DNA of 64,000 nt, taken from contig CAJUFE010000006.1 of assembly GCA_910585635.1 (NCBI GenBank), forward strand, positions 58,634-122,633, in the 5' to 3' direction. Both the position numbers and the translations under genes were made by a program. Origin of the DNA: an uncultured Lachnospiraceae bacterium (lineage in GTDB: Bacteria; Bacillota; Clostridia; Lachnospirales; Lachnospiraceae). Shown here piece after piece: positions 41,845-50,813 of this stretch (its first letter is position 1; each line of letters begins with the position of its first letter). The notes under the pieces are model-generated. The model was given only the letters and a program-made list of their open reading frames with translations. It did no database searches and was not told the origin of the DNA.

Positions 41845-42942
41845 TCAGATCGAGAAATCCATATTTTCCATATCCTGCGTGACCCTTTGGGTATCCGGAT
41901 ACAGGTCACTACTTTTATAACCTATCTGTCTCATTTCTTCAGCGATCCTTCCTGGATCGGTCAATCGGATCTCATAAAGATGTTCTTTACATTTTGGCAT
42001 ATATTCCATAGCGATCGGATCGATCCCCACCTTCATGTTCAAGACCTTTTCTTCCTGTTCTCGCAAAACATAATAGGGAAATACTGTAAAAACCCCCTTC
42101 TGCGCACGGATCCTTTGACTGTGATATGGATGGATGATCGCCAAAGGCGGCACCGTTCCCATGCTTACCGGAACGCCATCGGAATATATCCTTAACAACA
42201 TATAGAAAAACGGGTTCATCTCCGCGCTTTCCAAGGCCTCTTTTTCCCTTCCGATATACGAACGCCTCAGATCCTCCAGCGCGGTCAGACTGACGATATT
42301 ATCAAAATTCTGTTCCTTCTGCTCCAGCGAAAAGTAAATATCCCGATGGTCTTTCAACTCGGCCACGATCCGCTCGATAATGCTGGTATCCAGGCCACAA
42401 AAGACCTTTTCGTGCATAGACGCCGCAGCATCCTCCAACAGAGCATCATAGACCGCACCATTCAGCCGCCCGGGCTGCAGCACCCATAAGGTCGGCTGCA
42501 TCTTACGTCTTTTCTCTGTGATCTCCAGGTTTTTGTATGGTATCAAATATGCCTCCATAGCAAATTCCAATGCAGAAAATAAGGATTCGCTCCAATCCAT
42601 CAGACGGGTCTTAGAAAAAAAGTGCTGCATGATCTCCTGCCATTCAAAAACCGAGTTGGGCGTCCGGTAATCCGTCTTATCAAAATTTCTAGACATAAAA
42701 TGCTGGTATCGATAATCCTCCCGCAAATGGTTGTTGCTATAGGTCGAATTTCCATTGTATCGATACTTTGCCAGCCTAAAAAGATTAGGGACAAGGCTAT
42801 ACGATGTATATTCATGTCCTCGAAACCATAAAGGCTTCAGCTGACCATTTTCTTTATACTCCTTTCCAATCATATCAACAACGTCCAATATCTGTCTAAG
42901 AGAATCTGCATAGTATCGATGTACAGTCTTTTTTATACTCAT
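41845..42942 (-). CDS. FRG-domain protein
   Basis: 365 residues. The FRG hallmark is at the N-terminus: LKPLWFRGHEYTSYSLVPNLFR (Phe40-Arg41-Gly42, with Arg56 closing the motif), followed by YQHFMSRNFD and a conserved-looking MQHFFSKTRLMDWSESLFSALEFAMEAYL segment (LMDWS...AL.FA), as in other FRG proteins. The rest is not recognised. FRG domains are widespread in bacteria and phage; I know of no settled activity. The ATG overlaps the TGA of the upstream 1189-residue protein (ATGA), so the two are almost certainly made together and may act together. Confidence 0.85.
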   Translation of the reverse strand: MSIKKTVHRYYADSLRQILDVVDMIGKEYKENGQLKPLWFRGHEYTSYSLVPNLFRLAKYRYNGNSTYSNNHLREDYRYQHFMSRNFDKTDYRTPNSVFEWQEIMQHFFSKTRLMDWSESLFSALEFAMEAYLIPYKNLEITEKRRKMQPTLWVLQPGRLNGAVYDALLEDAAASMHEKVFCGLDTSIIERIVAELKDHRDIYFSLEQKEQNFDNIVSLTALEDLRRSYIGREKEALESAEMNPFFYMLLRIYSDGVPVSMGTVPPLAIIHPYHSQRIRAQKGVFTVFPYYVLREQEEKVLNMKVGIDPIAMEYMPKCKEHLYEIRLTDPGRIAEEMRQIGYKSSDLYPDTQRVTQDMENMDFSI

Positions 42943-45900
42943 TTGGCCTCCTCCTTGACCTCCTCTGATGACATGATCTCAAAACGGTTCTTATAATAAT
43001 AGGTTTGGATAAAATCAATGGTGTCCTCAAGCATGCTCTGAGGTGTCTTCGCCAATGCCGATCCTGGTTTGTTATAAAATCCCGCGACCACTTTATATAC
43101 CTTACCGTCCCGCAGATCCCGGACCTTATCCCAGTGTCTGGTATACAATATCTTTAAATGCTCATATTCCTTTTTATCCACCACAAGCTTTTCTTTTTCA
43201 CCGATAAGATCTAGCAGCATGATAAAGCACTTTATCCTGTAGATAACATGTTTACATTTCTCAAGCTCCCCTTGGATGTGTGTAAATCCATAGGCTTCCA
43301 TCAACCCCTTTTTCGCCTTCTCTACGTCCTCGTCACTGCTTTCAGCACCCGGATCCAGATATATCGCCAGGAGAGAGTTATCAAGGACTTCTTTTACTTT
43401 TACAAAGTTCTCCTCATGGAAATATCCAAATAACAGCTCGACATCCTGGTGGAGACCTCTAAAAAGTAAGCTGATCAGCTCGTCCTTTGTCCGGCCGCCA
43501 TCCTCCTCTTTGCTACGGTCCCTCCCAAGTATCGCTTGCTCTGCACAGTCCAAAGAGGCATCACAGTACTCCTTACCTTCCACCAACAGCATGTCCATAG
43601 GGATCTGTATCCGGCCGCACACCTCTTCCACCGCGCAGTGCTGTCCGGCCAACACCGCAGCCACTGCCCGGAACCTATGGATGTTCGTCGCTTCTTCCCA
43701 GCCCATATGATCCTCTATAGCGGCATCACTGGTAGTCTGGAACATCTGTCTGCAATATCCAAAAGGGGTAAGCCCCAAGGTTGCCGCCATGAACAGGTCC
43801 GCATTGGATTCTCTATAGATCGTTATCCCCCTCTCGATCAGATCGCTGACCTCCTCCCACAGCAATATATCCCACTCCGTCCCGATCCGCTGTACTTCTG
43901 CGTCATCTATCGATCCGTTCCCGAAGACCATGTTCAAGATCCGATAAAGCTCGTTGGATCCCTTGACCGTTTCAAAACCCTTGTCGATTGTCTCCCGGAT
44001 CTTTGGGATACACCCCCTCCATAATCGAGTCCTTGTGTCTTTGCTGGCACATGCCTTTTTATACTTATGCCAGGTACTATACAGGCGGTTCAGCTCCCGC
44101 ATATCAAAACAGTATTCTCTGCACTTCTCCTTACCAATCCCCAGCCCACCAAATCCTTCTATCTCTTTTTTCAGTCCCTCTTCAAAGTCACTCTCCTTTA
44201 ACAGGAGATGCCACCTGTCCTTTTCTGGCTCGCGGTCAGTCATCTGTTCAAAGCAAAGCATATAGATCTGTTCAAGGATCTTCAAAAAACTATCTGCCCT
44301 TTCTAGGCTATGCTCTATCAGTTCGAGCGCGCTCACTGTCTCTCTCTCATCGACCACGATCTTTAGATCGAACTGCCCTAAACTACCGAGGAAACGCATC
44401 AATGTCGCCTTGAACGCCTTTCTCTTCTTTTCATCGCCATCGTCCTGCATGTGATGGATATCCCGGGCAAAGATCAGATGCAAGAACCTTTCCAGCTCCG
44501 TTTCCAAAAAGGCAAACTCCGTCTGGTCGATATTTTCCGACTGTTCGCGACAAAACTGGGCAAACTCTTTTACAGCAGCCTCTGTGATATGGTCTAAGAT
44601 CTCGTTCTCCAGAACACCCAAGCTATAATACCCAAAATCATTCGAGTACTGGTTCAACAACTTATACATAGCCTGCTCGAACACACTCCGGATGATCGTC
44701 TCCGCCAGATAGTGATTCCTGTCCGCGCGATCCATGACACGGATTGAGTGGGAAGCTTCGTGCAGGACCTGCGGGATCATATCAAACATCCGGCCATAAT
44801 ACTCAAACGACGGGACTTGACAGATCAAAAGCTGTTTGTCCACCTTTTTTTCGTTTTGAAAAACTTTCATCGCACAGGCCACATCCGTCAGCATCGTCGG
44901 ATAAACGATCGGATACAGCATAGGACGCTCATCACCTGTCCCTTTATAACTCTCCCGGTAATGGTAAAAATACTCATATAAAAACTCGCGATAAGCGATC
45001 ATCATCTTTTCCGCGTCTAATTGTGTCTGGATCTCATATAAAGGAGACTGTCTCGTCTGGGCATTTACATTCTGCAGGAATTTATAATACTGATCGATCG
45101 CATCGATGATCAGACGAAGATCATTAAGAAAATGCATCCGGAGATACTTACACTCTTCCCTGTTGCTACAATGCTCATAGCTATCCTTCCATCTTTCGAT
45201 ATAGTCAAAGGTGACTTGCAGATCGCTGATCAGGATCTGCCAATTCACATGGGAATCGTATTCCATCCCCTGCGGCACATATGTATTGACCACTTCCCAT
45301 AATTCCCTGCTGACATCGATGAAGACCCGCCTTTCCTCCAGGAACATCTTTTCCATATCTTGAAAACGCCTGGCGCTCGTCACAAATCTTTCACTGATCG
45401 TTATAACCTTCTCCTTCAGTATCCCTTCCCGATCCGTTATCTGGCTATGCGGAGATACCGATATATCCCCTGCCCCTTTCAATCCAAACATATGATCCGA
45501 CAATGGCACTAACACCCGCTCATTGATCACTTTGATCCGCCCTGCCCCGATCCCTGTCTGTAATAAACGGACGGTAGACATATCTCCCTCTTCTGCTGTA
45601 ACCGTTCCTTTGTCCTTTCGGATCAATTTACTTTCGCATAGAGCGCTGTAGAGCTTTGCAAACTCCTCCATGGAGATATACAGCAAAAAATCATATCTCC
45701 CAACTAATCCTTCCATCGCTCCGGGAAGGACCCGTTCCTTCTTCTTTGTGCTGTCAAAAAGCTGCCGGGCGAAGGCGCTGTCTGTAGTGATGCGTAACGC
45801 AAACACGCATGCATTATTGTTTTGGACCGTATCCTCGCGGAAGGAGCGGAACATTCCTTTCTCATCGATCAGACATTCTATCCCTATATTCGTATATGTA

Positions 45901-46508
45901 TTGAATCCAAACTTTTCCCCTTTCCAACTGATGGTCAAGTTGTTGATCAGCGTGGCGATCCTGAAAATCTTTTCCACCACCCCGCTCTTTACAGCCAGGC
46001 AAAAATCCCCGCTGGTGCTGCTACGGTATATCCGATAGCAGTCTTCTTGCTGCATGCATATATTTTTCGTCAAGCACTCGACGATCTTTTCTTCACAGAC
46101 AGTAAGGATCTCCTCTGTGGACGGCGTCTTTCCATATATACCATGTATGAAATCGATCTGGATGATCCCCAGAAAGGGGCTAGTTGACAGGGTATGGGAC
46201 CCTTCTGCTGCCTGTACCTTAAAAATACCACTTGGTCCTTTCCCACGTTCTGCAAATAAGCTCAACGTCTTATATGCCGCTTTATATCCCAGGCTTTTAT
46301 CCCCCTGCTCTCCGATATCCCAAAATCCTTTATAGGTCTTATTTTTATCGGTCAGGCTCCTGTGGAACAGCAGGTCGAAATAGTCCAGCATAAAGTATGT
46401 ATCATGACCATCCATGTGGTCTTCTCCCGTTGCTATGCTATTATTACGCAGCATCCGGACGACTTCCACATTGTATTTCTCCTCGACTGCTTCTGCTTTT
46501 TTGCTCAT
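42939..46508 (-). CDS. large uncharacterised protein with HExxH metallopeptidase-like centre
   Basis: 1189 residues, no signal peptide or membrane helix, so cytoplasmic. The central region has a zincin motif, VLHEASHSIR (His583, Glu584, His587). About 310 residues later comes ITIYRESNADLFMAATLG (Glu900, Asp904), similar to the third-ligand ExxxD helix of gluzincins. Residues ~95-190 (IIQIDF with Asp119; IYRSSTSGDFCLAV with Asp168) faintly resemble a nucleotidyl-cyclase/GGDEF-like palm domain, which I hold only weakly. Start ATG 46508 is preceded by GGGGGGG and, farther, AAAGGAG; the frame is open to 46610. GC content appears lower than in neighbours. Coupled to the FRG gene. I know no named family for the whole protein. 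Confidence 0.75.
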   Translation of the reverse strand: MSKKAEAVEEKYNVEVVRMLRNNSIATGEDHMDGHDTYFMLDYFDLLFHRSLTDKNKTYKGFWDIGEQGDKSLGYKAAYKTLSLFAERGKGPSGIFKVQAAEGSHTLSTSPFLGIIQIDFIHGIYGKTPSTEEILTVCEEKIVECLTKNICMQQEDCYRIYRSSTSGDFCLAVKSGVVEKIFRIATLINNLTISWKGEKFGFNTYTNIGIECLIDEKGMFRSFREDTVQNNNACVFALRITTDSAFARQLFDSTKKKERVLPGAMEGLVGRYDFLLYISMEEFAKLYSALCESKLIRKDKGTVTAEEGDMSTVRLLQTGIGAGRIKVINERVLVPLSDHMFGLKGAGDISVSPHSQITDREGILKEKVITISERFVTSARRFQDMEKMFLEERRVFIDVSRELWEVVNTYVPQGMEYDSHVNWQILISDLQVTFDYIERWKDSYEHCSNREECKYLRMHFLNDLRLIIDAIDQYYKFLQNVNAQTRQSPLYEIQTQLDAEKMMIAYREFLYEYFYHYRESYKGTGDERPMLYPIVYPTMLTDVACAMKVFQNEKKVDKQLLICQVPSFEYYGRMFDMIPQVLHEASHSIRVMDRADRNHYLAETIIRSVFEQAMYKLLNQYSNDFGYYSLGVLENEILDHITEAAVKEFAQFCREQSENIDQTEFAFLETELERFLHLIFARDIHHMQDDGDEKKRKAFKATLMRFLGSLGQFDLKIVVDERETVSALELIEHSLERADSFLKILEQIYMLCFEQMTDREPEKDRWHLLLKESDFEEGLKKEIEGFGGLGIGKEKCREYCFDMRELNRLYSTWHKYKKACASKDTRTRLWRGCIPKIRETIDKGFETVKGSNELYRILNMVFGNGSIDDAEVQRIGTEWDILLWEEVSDLIERGITIYRESNADLFMAATLGLTPFGYCRQMFQTTSDAAIEDHMGWEEATNIHRFRAVAAVLAGQHCAVEEVCGRIQIPMDMLLVEGKEYCDASLDCAEQAILGRDRSKEEDGGRTKDELISLLFRGLHQDVELLFGYFHEENFVKVKEVLDNSLLAIYLDPGAESSDEDVEKAKKGLMEAYGFTHIQGELEKCKHVIYRIKCFIMLLDLIGEKEKLVVDKKEYEHLKILYTRHWDKVRDLRDGKVYKVVAGFYNKPGSALAKTPQSMLEDTIDFIQTYYYKNRFEIMSSEEVKEEAK

Positions 46509-46582
46509 TGCAGCCCCCCCTTTCTCCTTTAAGTACCAGAAATATTTTCTACGGGTGTATCCTGCGCCTCCCTCGACATCTC

Positions 46583-46693
46583 GCAAAAAGGCTGTTGCAT
46601 TAAACATCAAAACTACGAGACAAATGTTCTGTGGGAGCGCATCCCCATCTATCTTGTGGTCGTTTTGCTTAAGTGCAACAGCCTCATTTTTGC
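46583..46693. repeat. long imperfect inverted repeat upstream of the HExxH gene
   Basis: GCAAAAAGGCTGTTGCATTAA (46583-46603, 21 bases split as arm and tail) pairs with an arm at 46669-46693 containing TGCAACAGCC and ATTTTTGC. The sequences just inside (CAAAACTACGAGACAA and, inverted, CAAAACGACCACAA) are also related. This looks like an insertion-sequence end pair or a small MITE. It would also fold as a terminator between the 52-aa ORF and the large gene. Confidence 0.6.
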
Positions 46694-46744
46694 AGGACTG
46701 ACAAGCTCATCTTGGCCTTTGCTATCTTTCCATATGGTTAAACA

Positions 46745-46903
46745 TTATGGTTTTTCCTTTTTATGGACATTTAAAAGCTCCAATACCGCTTCTTTTTTCT
46801 TTTTCTCAGAGGAAAACCCGACCTTACCTCCATAAGGTATGATAGGATCGCTAGCCAGGCATGTGTCCCTTCTCGTTATATAGATAGCTTCCTTCCGCTG
46901 CAT
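46745..46903 (-). CDS. 52-residue hypothetical protein at the head of the island
   Basis: A short basic ORF starting MQRKEAIYITRRDTC, with IIPYGGKVGFSSEKKKK in the middle and LELLNVHKKEKP at the end. GGGAGGAG lies six bases before the ATG, and a good promoter is ~60 bp upstream. There is no hydrophobic segment. I do not recognise it. Because it is on the same strand just upstream of the HExxH/FRG pair, a regulatory or antitoxin-like role is possible but unproven. Confidence 0.55.
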   Translation of the reverse strand: MQRKEAIYITRRDTCLASDPIIPYGGKVGFSSEKKKKEAVLELLNVHKKEKP

Positions 46904-46963
46904 CTCGTTCTCCTCCCTTTTTATCTCCGCTGGATGAATGCCAGCAGAAATAGTGTACAGATT

Positions 46964-46992
46964 ATTATATTACTTATCAAGTGAAAAAACAA
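46964..46992 (-). promoter_or_regulatory. promoter of the 52-aa ORF and possibly of the island
   Basis: TTGTTT (46992-46987), 17-bp spacer, TATAAT (46969-46964), minus strand. An alternative pair is TTGATA with TACACT shifted downstream. Confidence 0.5.
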
Positions 46993-47037
46993 GTAGAATG
47001 ATAAGATCATGCAAAAAACGTTCTATCAAGTGAAAAA
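46975..47037. promoter_or_regulatory. two identical 14-bp direct repeats in the island promoter
   Basis: TATCAAGTGAAAAA occurs at 46975-46988 and again at 47024-47037, 49 bp apart. The first copy lies in the -35/-10 spacer and the second upstream, as expected for a repressor or activator site pair. Between 46510 and 47208 I see these sites, the 52-aa ORF, the inverted repeat and a terminator, and nothing else. Confidence 0.5.
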
Positions 47038-47096
47038 GACAATGTATTGGTGTGTGGATAAATATATCCTTGTACCACGAAAAAACCTAAACACAC

Positions 47097-47142
47097 AAAA
47101 AAGACCAGGGCCGGCTCACGACAGCCAGCTCCTAGTCTTTTT
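47097..47142. terminator. terminator of the pilus operon, right edge of the island
   Basis: AAAAAAGACCAGG (47097-47109) pairs with CCTAGTCTTTTT (47131-47142), with one mismatch and an inner GCCGGCT...AGCCAGCT region. It lies about 65 bp behind the last pilus gene. Confidence 0.85.
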
Positions 47143-47208
47143 CTCTACCTGATCTCACACAGCTCCCGCTCTTTTCGGAAGCCGTTCTCTCATCTTTCCG
47201 TCATCCTG

Positions 47209-48063
47209 TCACCCATACCGCTTCCGCTTCACCGCAAACAGTATGATCCCCGCCCCGCTGGCCATAAATGCCAGGAACAAGGGCAGATAACTGATGGACC
47301 GGTCCCCGGTCTTCGGTAGGAGACCGGCCAATGGGGTCAGGGCATCCTCGATCGTATCCAGGATCTGCCCTAAAGGCGTGTTCTCATCGTTGATCGTCTG
47401 TAAGGGGACATCCCCTTCGCCGATCACCGTGCCGCCCTGCACTGCGGTGGTCCGTCTGCCGCCCCCACCGCCGCCACCGCCGCCGCTGGGCTGGGTGGCC
47501 GGTTCTGTGGGAGCGGGCGGCGGTACCGGCACATCCGCGTTCTTCGGGTGGGCTACCACCGCATAGTCCCAGGCTCCGTCCTCCAGCACCGGGAGGGTGG
47601 TCAGGAAGGAGGACACCTGGAAGGTGCTACTGTCCCCCACCTGGGCTACCAGATAGATGCCCGTATCCACCGGCGCGAACTGCAGCCTCCCGCCCTCTGT
47701 GGTCCTTAAATCTACCGGCTGGATGCCATTAGCCACTGCATAGCCGATCAGGGCCTCACAGGCCGCCCGGGTATCATCCACACTCATGCCCTCCTCGCTC
47801 ATCATATCCGCGAAGGAGACGCTGGCGCCGCCGAAATCCCCTGTCAATACATAAGTCCCCTGGCTCCCGTCCCACTCACCTACATGGTAGAGGGCCATGG
47901 TGGCCATCTTATCCTGCCCCTCTAAGTCGATGGACAGGACAGACTGTCTATCCTCTTCTATCCCTGCGCTTTCCGCAGCAAACGCGGCTTGGCACAGGCA
48001 CAGGGCTGCCGCTGATACTGCCGCCAGAAAAGCTGCCATCTTTCTCTTCTTATCTTTCATCAT
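47209..48063 (-). CDS. LPXTG-anchored minor pilin-like protein
   Basis: 284 residues. A Sec signal (AAFLAAVSAAALCLCQAAFAAES), an N-terminal domain of ~160 residues resembling the first domain of clostridial pilins (GTYVLTGDFGGASVSFADMM, LRTTEGGRLQFAPVDTGIYLVAQ), a Pro/Gly-rich linker with nine or more consecutive glycines, and a sorting signal LLPKTGDR followed by a hydrophobic helix and KRKRYG. Probably the basal or wall-anchoring pilin. Its start overlaps the sortase gene end. Confidence 0.82.
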   Translation of the reverse strand: MMKDKKRKMAAFLAAVSAAALCLCQAAFAAESAGIEEDRQSVLSIDLEGQDKMATMALYHVGEWDGSQGTYVLTGDFGGASVSFADMMSEEGMSVDDTRAACEALIGYAVANGIQPVDLRTTEGGRLQFAPVDTGIYLVAQVGDSSTFQVSSFLTTLPVLEDGAWDYAVVAHPKNADVPVPPPAPTEPATQPSGGGGGGGGGRRTTAVQGGTVIGEGDVPLQTINDENTPLGQILDTIEDALTPLAGLLPKTGDRSISYLPLFLAFMASGAGIILFAVKRKRYG

Positions 48064-49021
48064 GGCTACCTTCTTTCTTCTCTGTCATGCTGCTACTAGA
48101 GATCTTTTCATCTTCCTCTCTCTTACCGGTCTTTCCGTCCTGGCCTTTCCCCTTTCCCCCACTCTTCTTACTGGGGATCAAAAGGCCGGTCCCGATGGAT
48201 GCCCCGAAGGCCAATGCCCCGAAGATCACCCATTGTCTGGTGGTGAACCCATTGCCCTGCTGCTCCTCCGGTACATCCGTATCGATAGGCGCGGGCTTCA
48301 TGGCCACCTCTTCCTCGTACCCGCCATCGTACGGGATCCGGGTCCCCCGGATCAGCATCCGGTGGCTGTTGATCCCGTAGGGGGTGCAGGTCACCAGGGT
48401 CACATAGTCCTCGCCCAGCACCACCCCCAGACTGTCCACCTCCTCCGGCAGGACCGTCTGGATCTGGTCGATCTGGTACTCTAAGATATCCCCCAGGACC
48501 TTGATATAGAAGATATCGCCTTCCTCCAGACGGTCTAGGTCTGTGAAGAGCCTGGCGGAAGGGAGGCCCCGGTGGCCGGTGAGGATGGCGTGGGTGCTCT
48601 CCCCTCCGATGGGGAGGGAGGACCCCTGGTAATGGCTCACCGCCACCTGGAGCACCGCCTCGCTGGTGCCGTGGTAGATCGGACATTCCACTTTGATGCA
48701 GGGGATACGGATGGAGCCCATCATCCCTGTCCCGGACACGTTCAGCAGCTCCTCATAGGGACTGTCCTCCCGTTCCTCTTCCATGGTGGTCGCACCGCCA
48801 AGGCTGGCAAAGCTTGCGATATACTCGTTATAGGAGGCGGCATCCAGGAGGTTCTGGGTGTAGTCCGCTTCCTCCATCTCGCCCACGGATTGCTCATATG
48901 CCGCGATCGCCCGAGAGGCGTTCTTCTTGTTCACATAATCACTGACGGCCGGATAGAGAAGGACACCAAGGCCTGTCAGGAAGATCGATAAGATGATGAT
49001 GTTCACTATTATCCGCTTCAT
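48050..49021 (-). CDS. class C (pilin-polymerising) sortase
   Basis: 323 residues. N-terminal membrane helix (IIVNIIILSIFLTGLGVLLYPAV), catalytic His in HAILTGHRGLPSARLFTDLDRL, Cys in TLVTCTPYGINSHRMLIRG with the following Arg, and a second C-terminal helix, the two-helix topology of class C sortases. The EDSPYEELLN stretch fits the lid region. It joins pilins through LPXTG motifs. A ~40-residue Lys/Gly/Ser-rich cytoplasmic tail ends the protein. Confidence 0.93.
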   Translation of the reverse strand: MKRIIVNIIILSIFLTGLGVLLYPAVSDYVNKKNASRAIAAYEQSVGEMEEADYTQNLLDAASYNEYIASFASLGGATTMEEEREDSPYEELLNVSGTGMMGSIRIPCIKVECPIYHGTSEAVLQVAVSHYQGSSLPIGGESTHAILTGHRGLPSARLFTDLDRLEEGDIFYIKVLGDILEYQIDQIQTVLPEEVDSLGVVLGEDYVTLVTCTPYGINSHRMLIRGTRIPYDGGYEEEVAMKPAPIDTDVPEEQQGNGFTTRQWVIFGALAFGASIGTGLLIPSKKSGGKGKGQDGKTGKREEDEKISSSSMTEKKEGSHDER

Positions 49022-49108
49022 CAGGCCTTTTATCCTTTCTATCCTGTCATCTGTCGTTTTATACCCCCTCCGGCCATCACATATCTATACCATAGCCGAA
49101 GGGATCGT

Positions 49109-49130
49109 CAGCGATGGTCATCCATCGCTG
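49109..49130 (-). other. perfect 9-bp hairpin between major pilin and sortase genes
   Basis: CAGCGATGG and CCATCGCTG around a TCAT loop, without a U-run. Such hairpins between a highly expressed pilin gene and its sortase gene can stabilise the upstream mRNA or reduce read-through. Confidence 0.6.
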
Positions 49131-49145
49131 TCCCCTGTCGGGAAG

Positions 49146-50813
49146 TTATGCTCTCTTCCTGCGCACTACGAAGAACACTGCGCCTGCCATCAGGATGATG
49201 CCTGCGGCATAGAAGATCGTGGTACCGATGCCACCAGTACCGGGAAGGAGTGTTCCGGCGCTGTTTGCTACGCCCTCAGTGGTGGTAAGCTTATATCCAC
49301 CTACCGTGGCAACTGTCGAACCATCTTCATCTGTTGTAATAGCTTCGGCCACACCGTTGACAAACACCTCTACACGCTCTGCTAACAGATTGTAGCCGGT
49401 AGGCGCTTCTGTCTCGACTAAGTAGTAATAACCATCTGCCAGACCGGTAAAGCTCGCGGCCCCAGTTTCATCTGTCGTCACCACTGTCGCAGCTGCTCTA
49501 TCTGCCACCCAGTTAACCTTCGCGTCTGTGTGTACGCCTGTCTCTGGGGCATCAGAAGCCGGCGTATACTGATAATACAGATTCTCTGCATTCTGTAAAA
49601 CAAAGCTTGCACCTGCTAACTTAGCGTCTTCATCGCCAGTCTGATATTTGTCGATCACAAGATTGGATGTATAAAGTTCAACAACGGACGGATCCGGGGT
49701 CTCTCCAGTCTCATTTGTGGCTGGGTTATTGCTGTACTTCAACGTCGCACTGTTCGTGACAGGATTCACGCCATCAGCTGCTGCTTCGTTTACCAGAGCG
49801 CTATAGGTGATCACGATGGGCTCGCCAAACGCGATCTCATCCTCGTACGACACAAGGTCTAAGCTCAAGGTGAAACTATGTGTATCAAATACCAGATCCT
49901 CTCTTGTAAGAGTGAACTCCTCATTATTGATCGTCAAAGTTATAGCTGGGTCCGTGAGCAATGTCAGGCCATCGCTCATCGTATCACTTACTTCATAGGT
50001 ATACTTCTCATAACCGACAAGGTTCGGTACTTTACCCGTGATCTCATAATTAACGATATCACCAATCTGTACACTGGGCTGCTCGATCGGATCCCCATTG
50101 TCGTCGACCGCTCTCTTTTCAATCACAGGCTGCTCGTTCTTATCATGGATGGTGACATCCGGATTGGTGGTCGTTAAATTGCACAGGGAACCAGAATTGG
50201 TGGTAACAAAATAGTAGCCTAATGGGAGACCTGCAACTTCCACACCATCACCTGATGCAGAAAATTCCTGACCGTCTGCATTTACTGAAGCTGCAAACGT
50301 CTCATCCGCTAATGCCTCATATAGCAATGCGGCAAAATTGGGAGCGCTGAACGTATCATCCACAGCGACATAATAGACATCGCCAGCGGCCGCTTCTGTA
50401 AGAGTGATCCCTTCCAAATTGTATGACGGATCCTGTGTAAACTCTGTATCATCTAATCCGCCTGTTATCCCTTCACCTATGATGACCTGTACCCAGGGAG
50501 AGTCCTTCGCGATGCTATATGCGTAATTACGCCCACTATAGGTAACATCAAAGATCCTATAGGCCGTATACGTCGCTGCTTTCTCTTCTTCGCCCTCACC
50601 TTTCACTTTTTGAGGATTATCGATCGTGATCGTTCCTGTCTTTGCTTGCCCCTCTCCATCTACAGAAGTATTCGGAGCTGCCGGTGTAAGCTCTGTCCAA
50701 GGAATGGACTCTGATGGTGTACCATCTCCTTCTACCGCAAATGACGGTGCAGCCATCGCCAGCACCATAGCAGATGCTACTAAAACACTTGCAAATCTCT
50801 TCGTTTTCCTCAT
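49146..50813 (-). CDS. major pilin, fimbrial isopeptide (FimA/D2) type, LPGTG-anchored
   Basis: 555 residues. Sec signal (ASVLVASAMVLAMAAPSFA), an N-terminal pilin domain (GTITIDN, TYTAYRIFDVTYSG), a D2-type isopeptide domain (IGDIVNYEITGKVPNLVGYEKYTYEVSDTMSDGLTL), a C-terminal CnaB domain with the E-box YYLVETEAPTGYNLL, and LPGTGGIGTTIFYAAGIILMAGAVFFVVRRKRA as sorting signal. It should be the shaft subunit. Base composition is more AT-rich in the middle domains than in the flanking genes. Confidence 0.92.
   Translation of the reverse strand: MRKTKRFASVLVASAMVLAMAAPSFAVEGDGTPSESIPWTELTPAAPNTSVDGEGQAKTGTITIDNPQKVKGEGEEEKAATYTAYRIFDVTYSGRNYAYSIAKDSPWVQVIIGEGITGGLDDTEFTQDPSYNLEGITLTEAAAGDVYYVAVDDTFSAPNFAALLYEALADETFAASVNADGQEFSASGDGVEVAGLPLGYYFVTTNSGSLCNLTTTNPDVTIHDKNEQPVIEKRAVDDNGDPIEQPSVQIGDIVNYEITGKVPNLVGYEKYTYEVSDTMSDGLTLLTDPAITLTINNEEFTLTREDLVFDTHSFTLSLDLVSYEDEIAFGEPIVITYSALVNEAAADGVNPVTNSATLKYSNNPATNETGETPDPSVVELYTSNLVIDKYQTGDEDAKLAGASFVLQNAENLYYQYTPASDAPETGVHTDAKVNWVADRAAATVVTTDETGAASFTGLADGYYYLVETEAPTGYNLLAERVEVFVNGVAEAITTDEDGSTVATVGGYKLTTTEGVANSAGTLLPGTGGIGTTIFYAAGIILMAGAVFFVVRRKRA

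Noticed and set aside
42939..46508. Prophage or integrative element containing the island
   Set aside because: No integrase, phage structural gene or attachment-site duplication is visible; only circumstantial island features.
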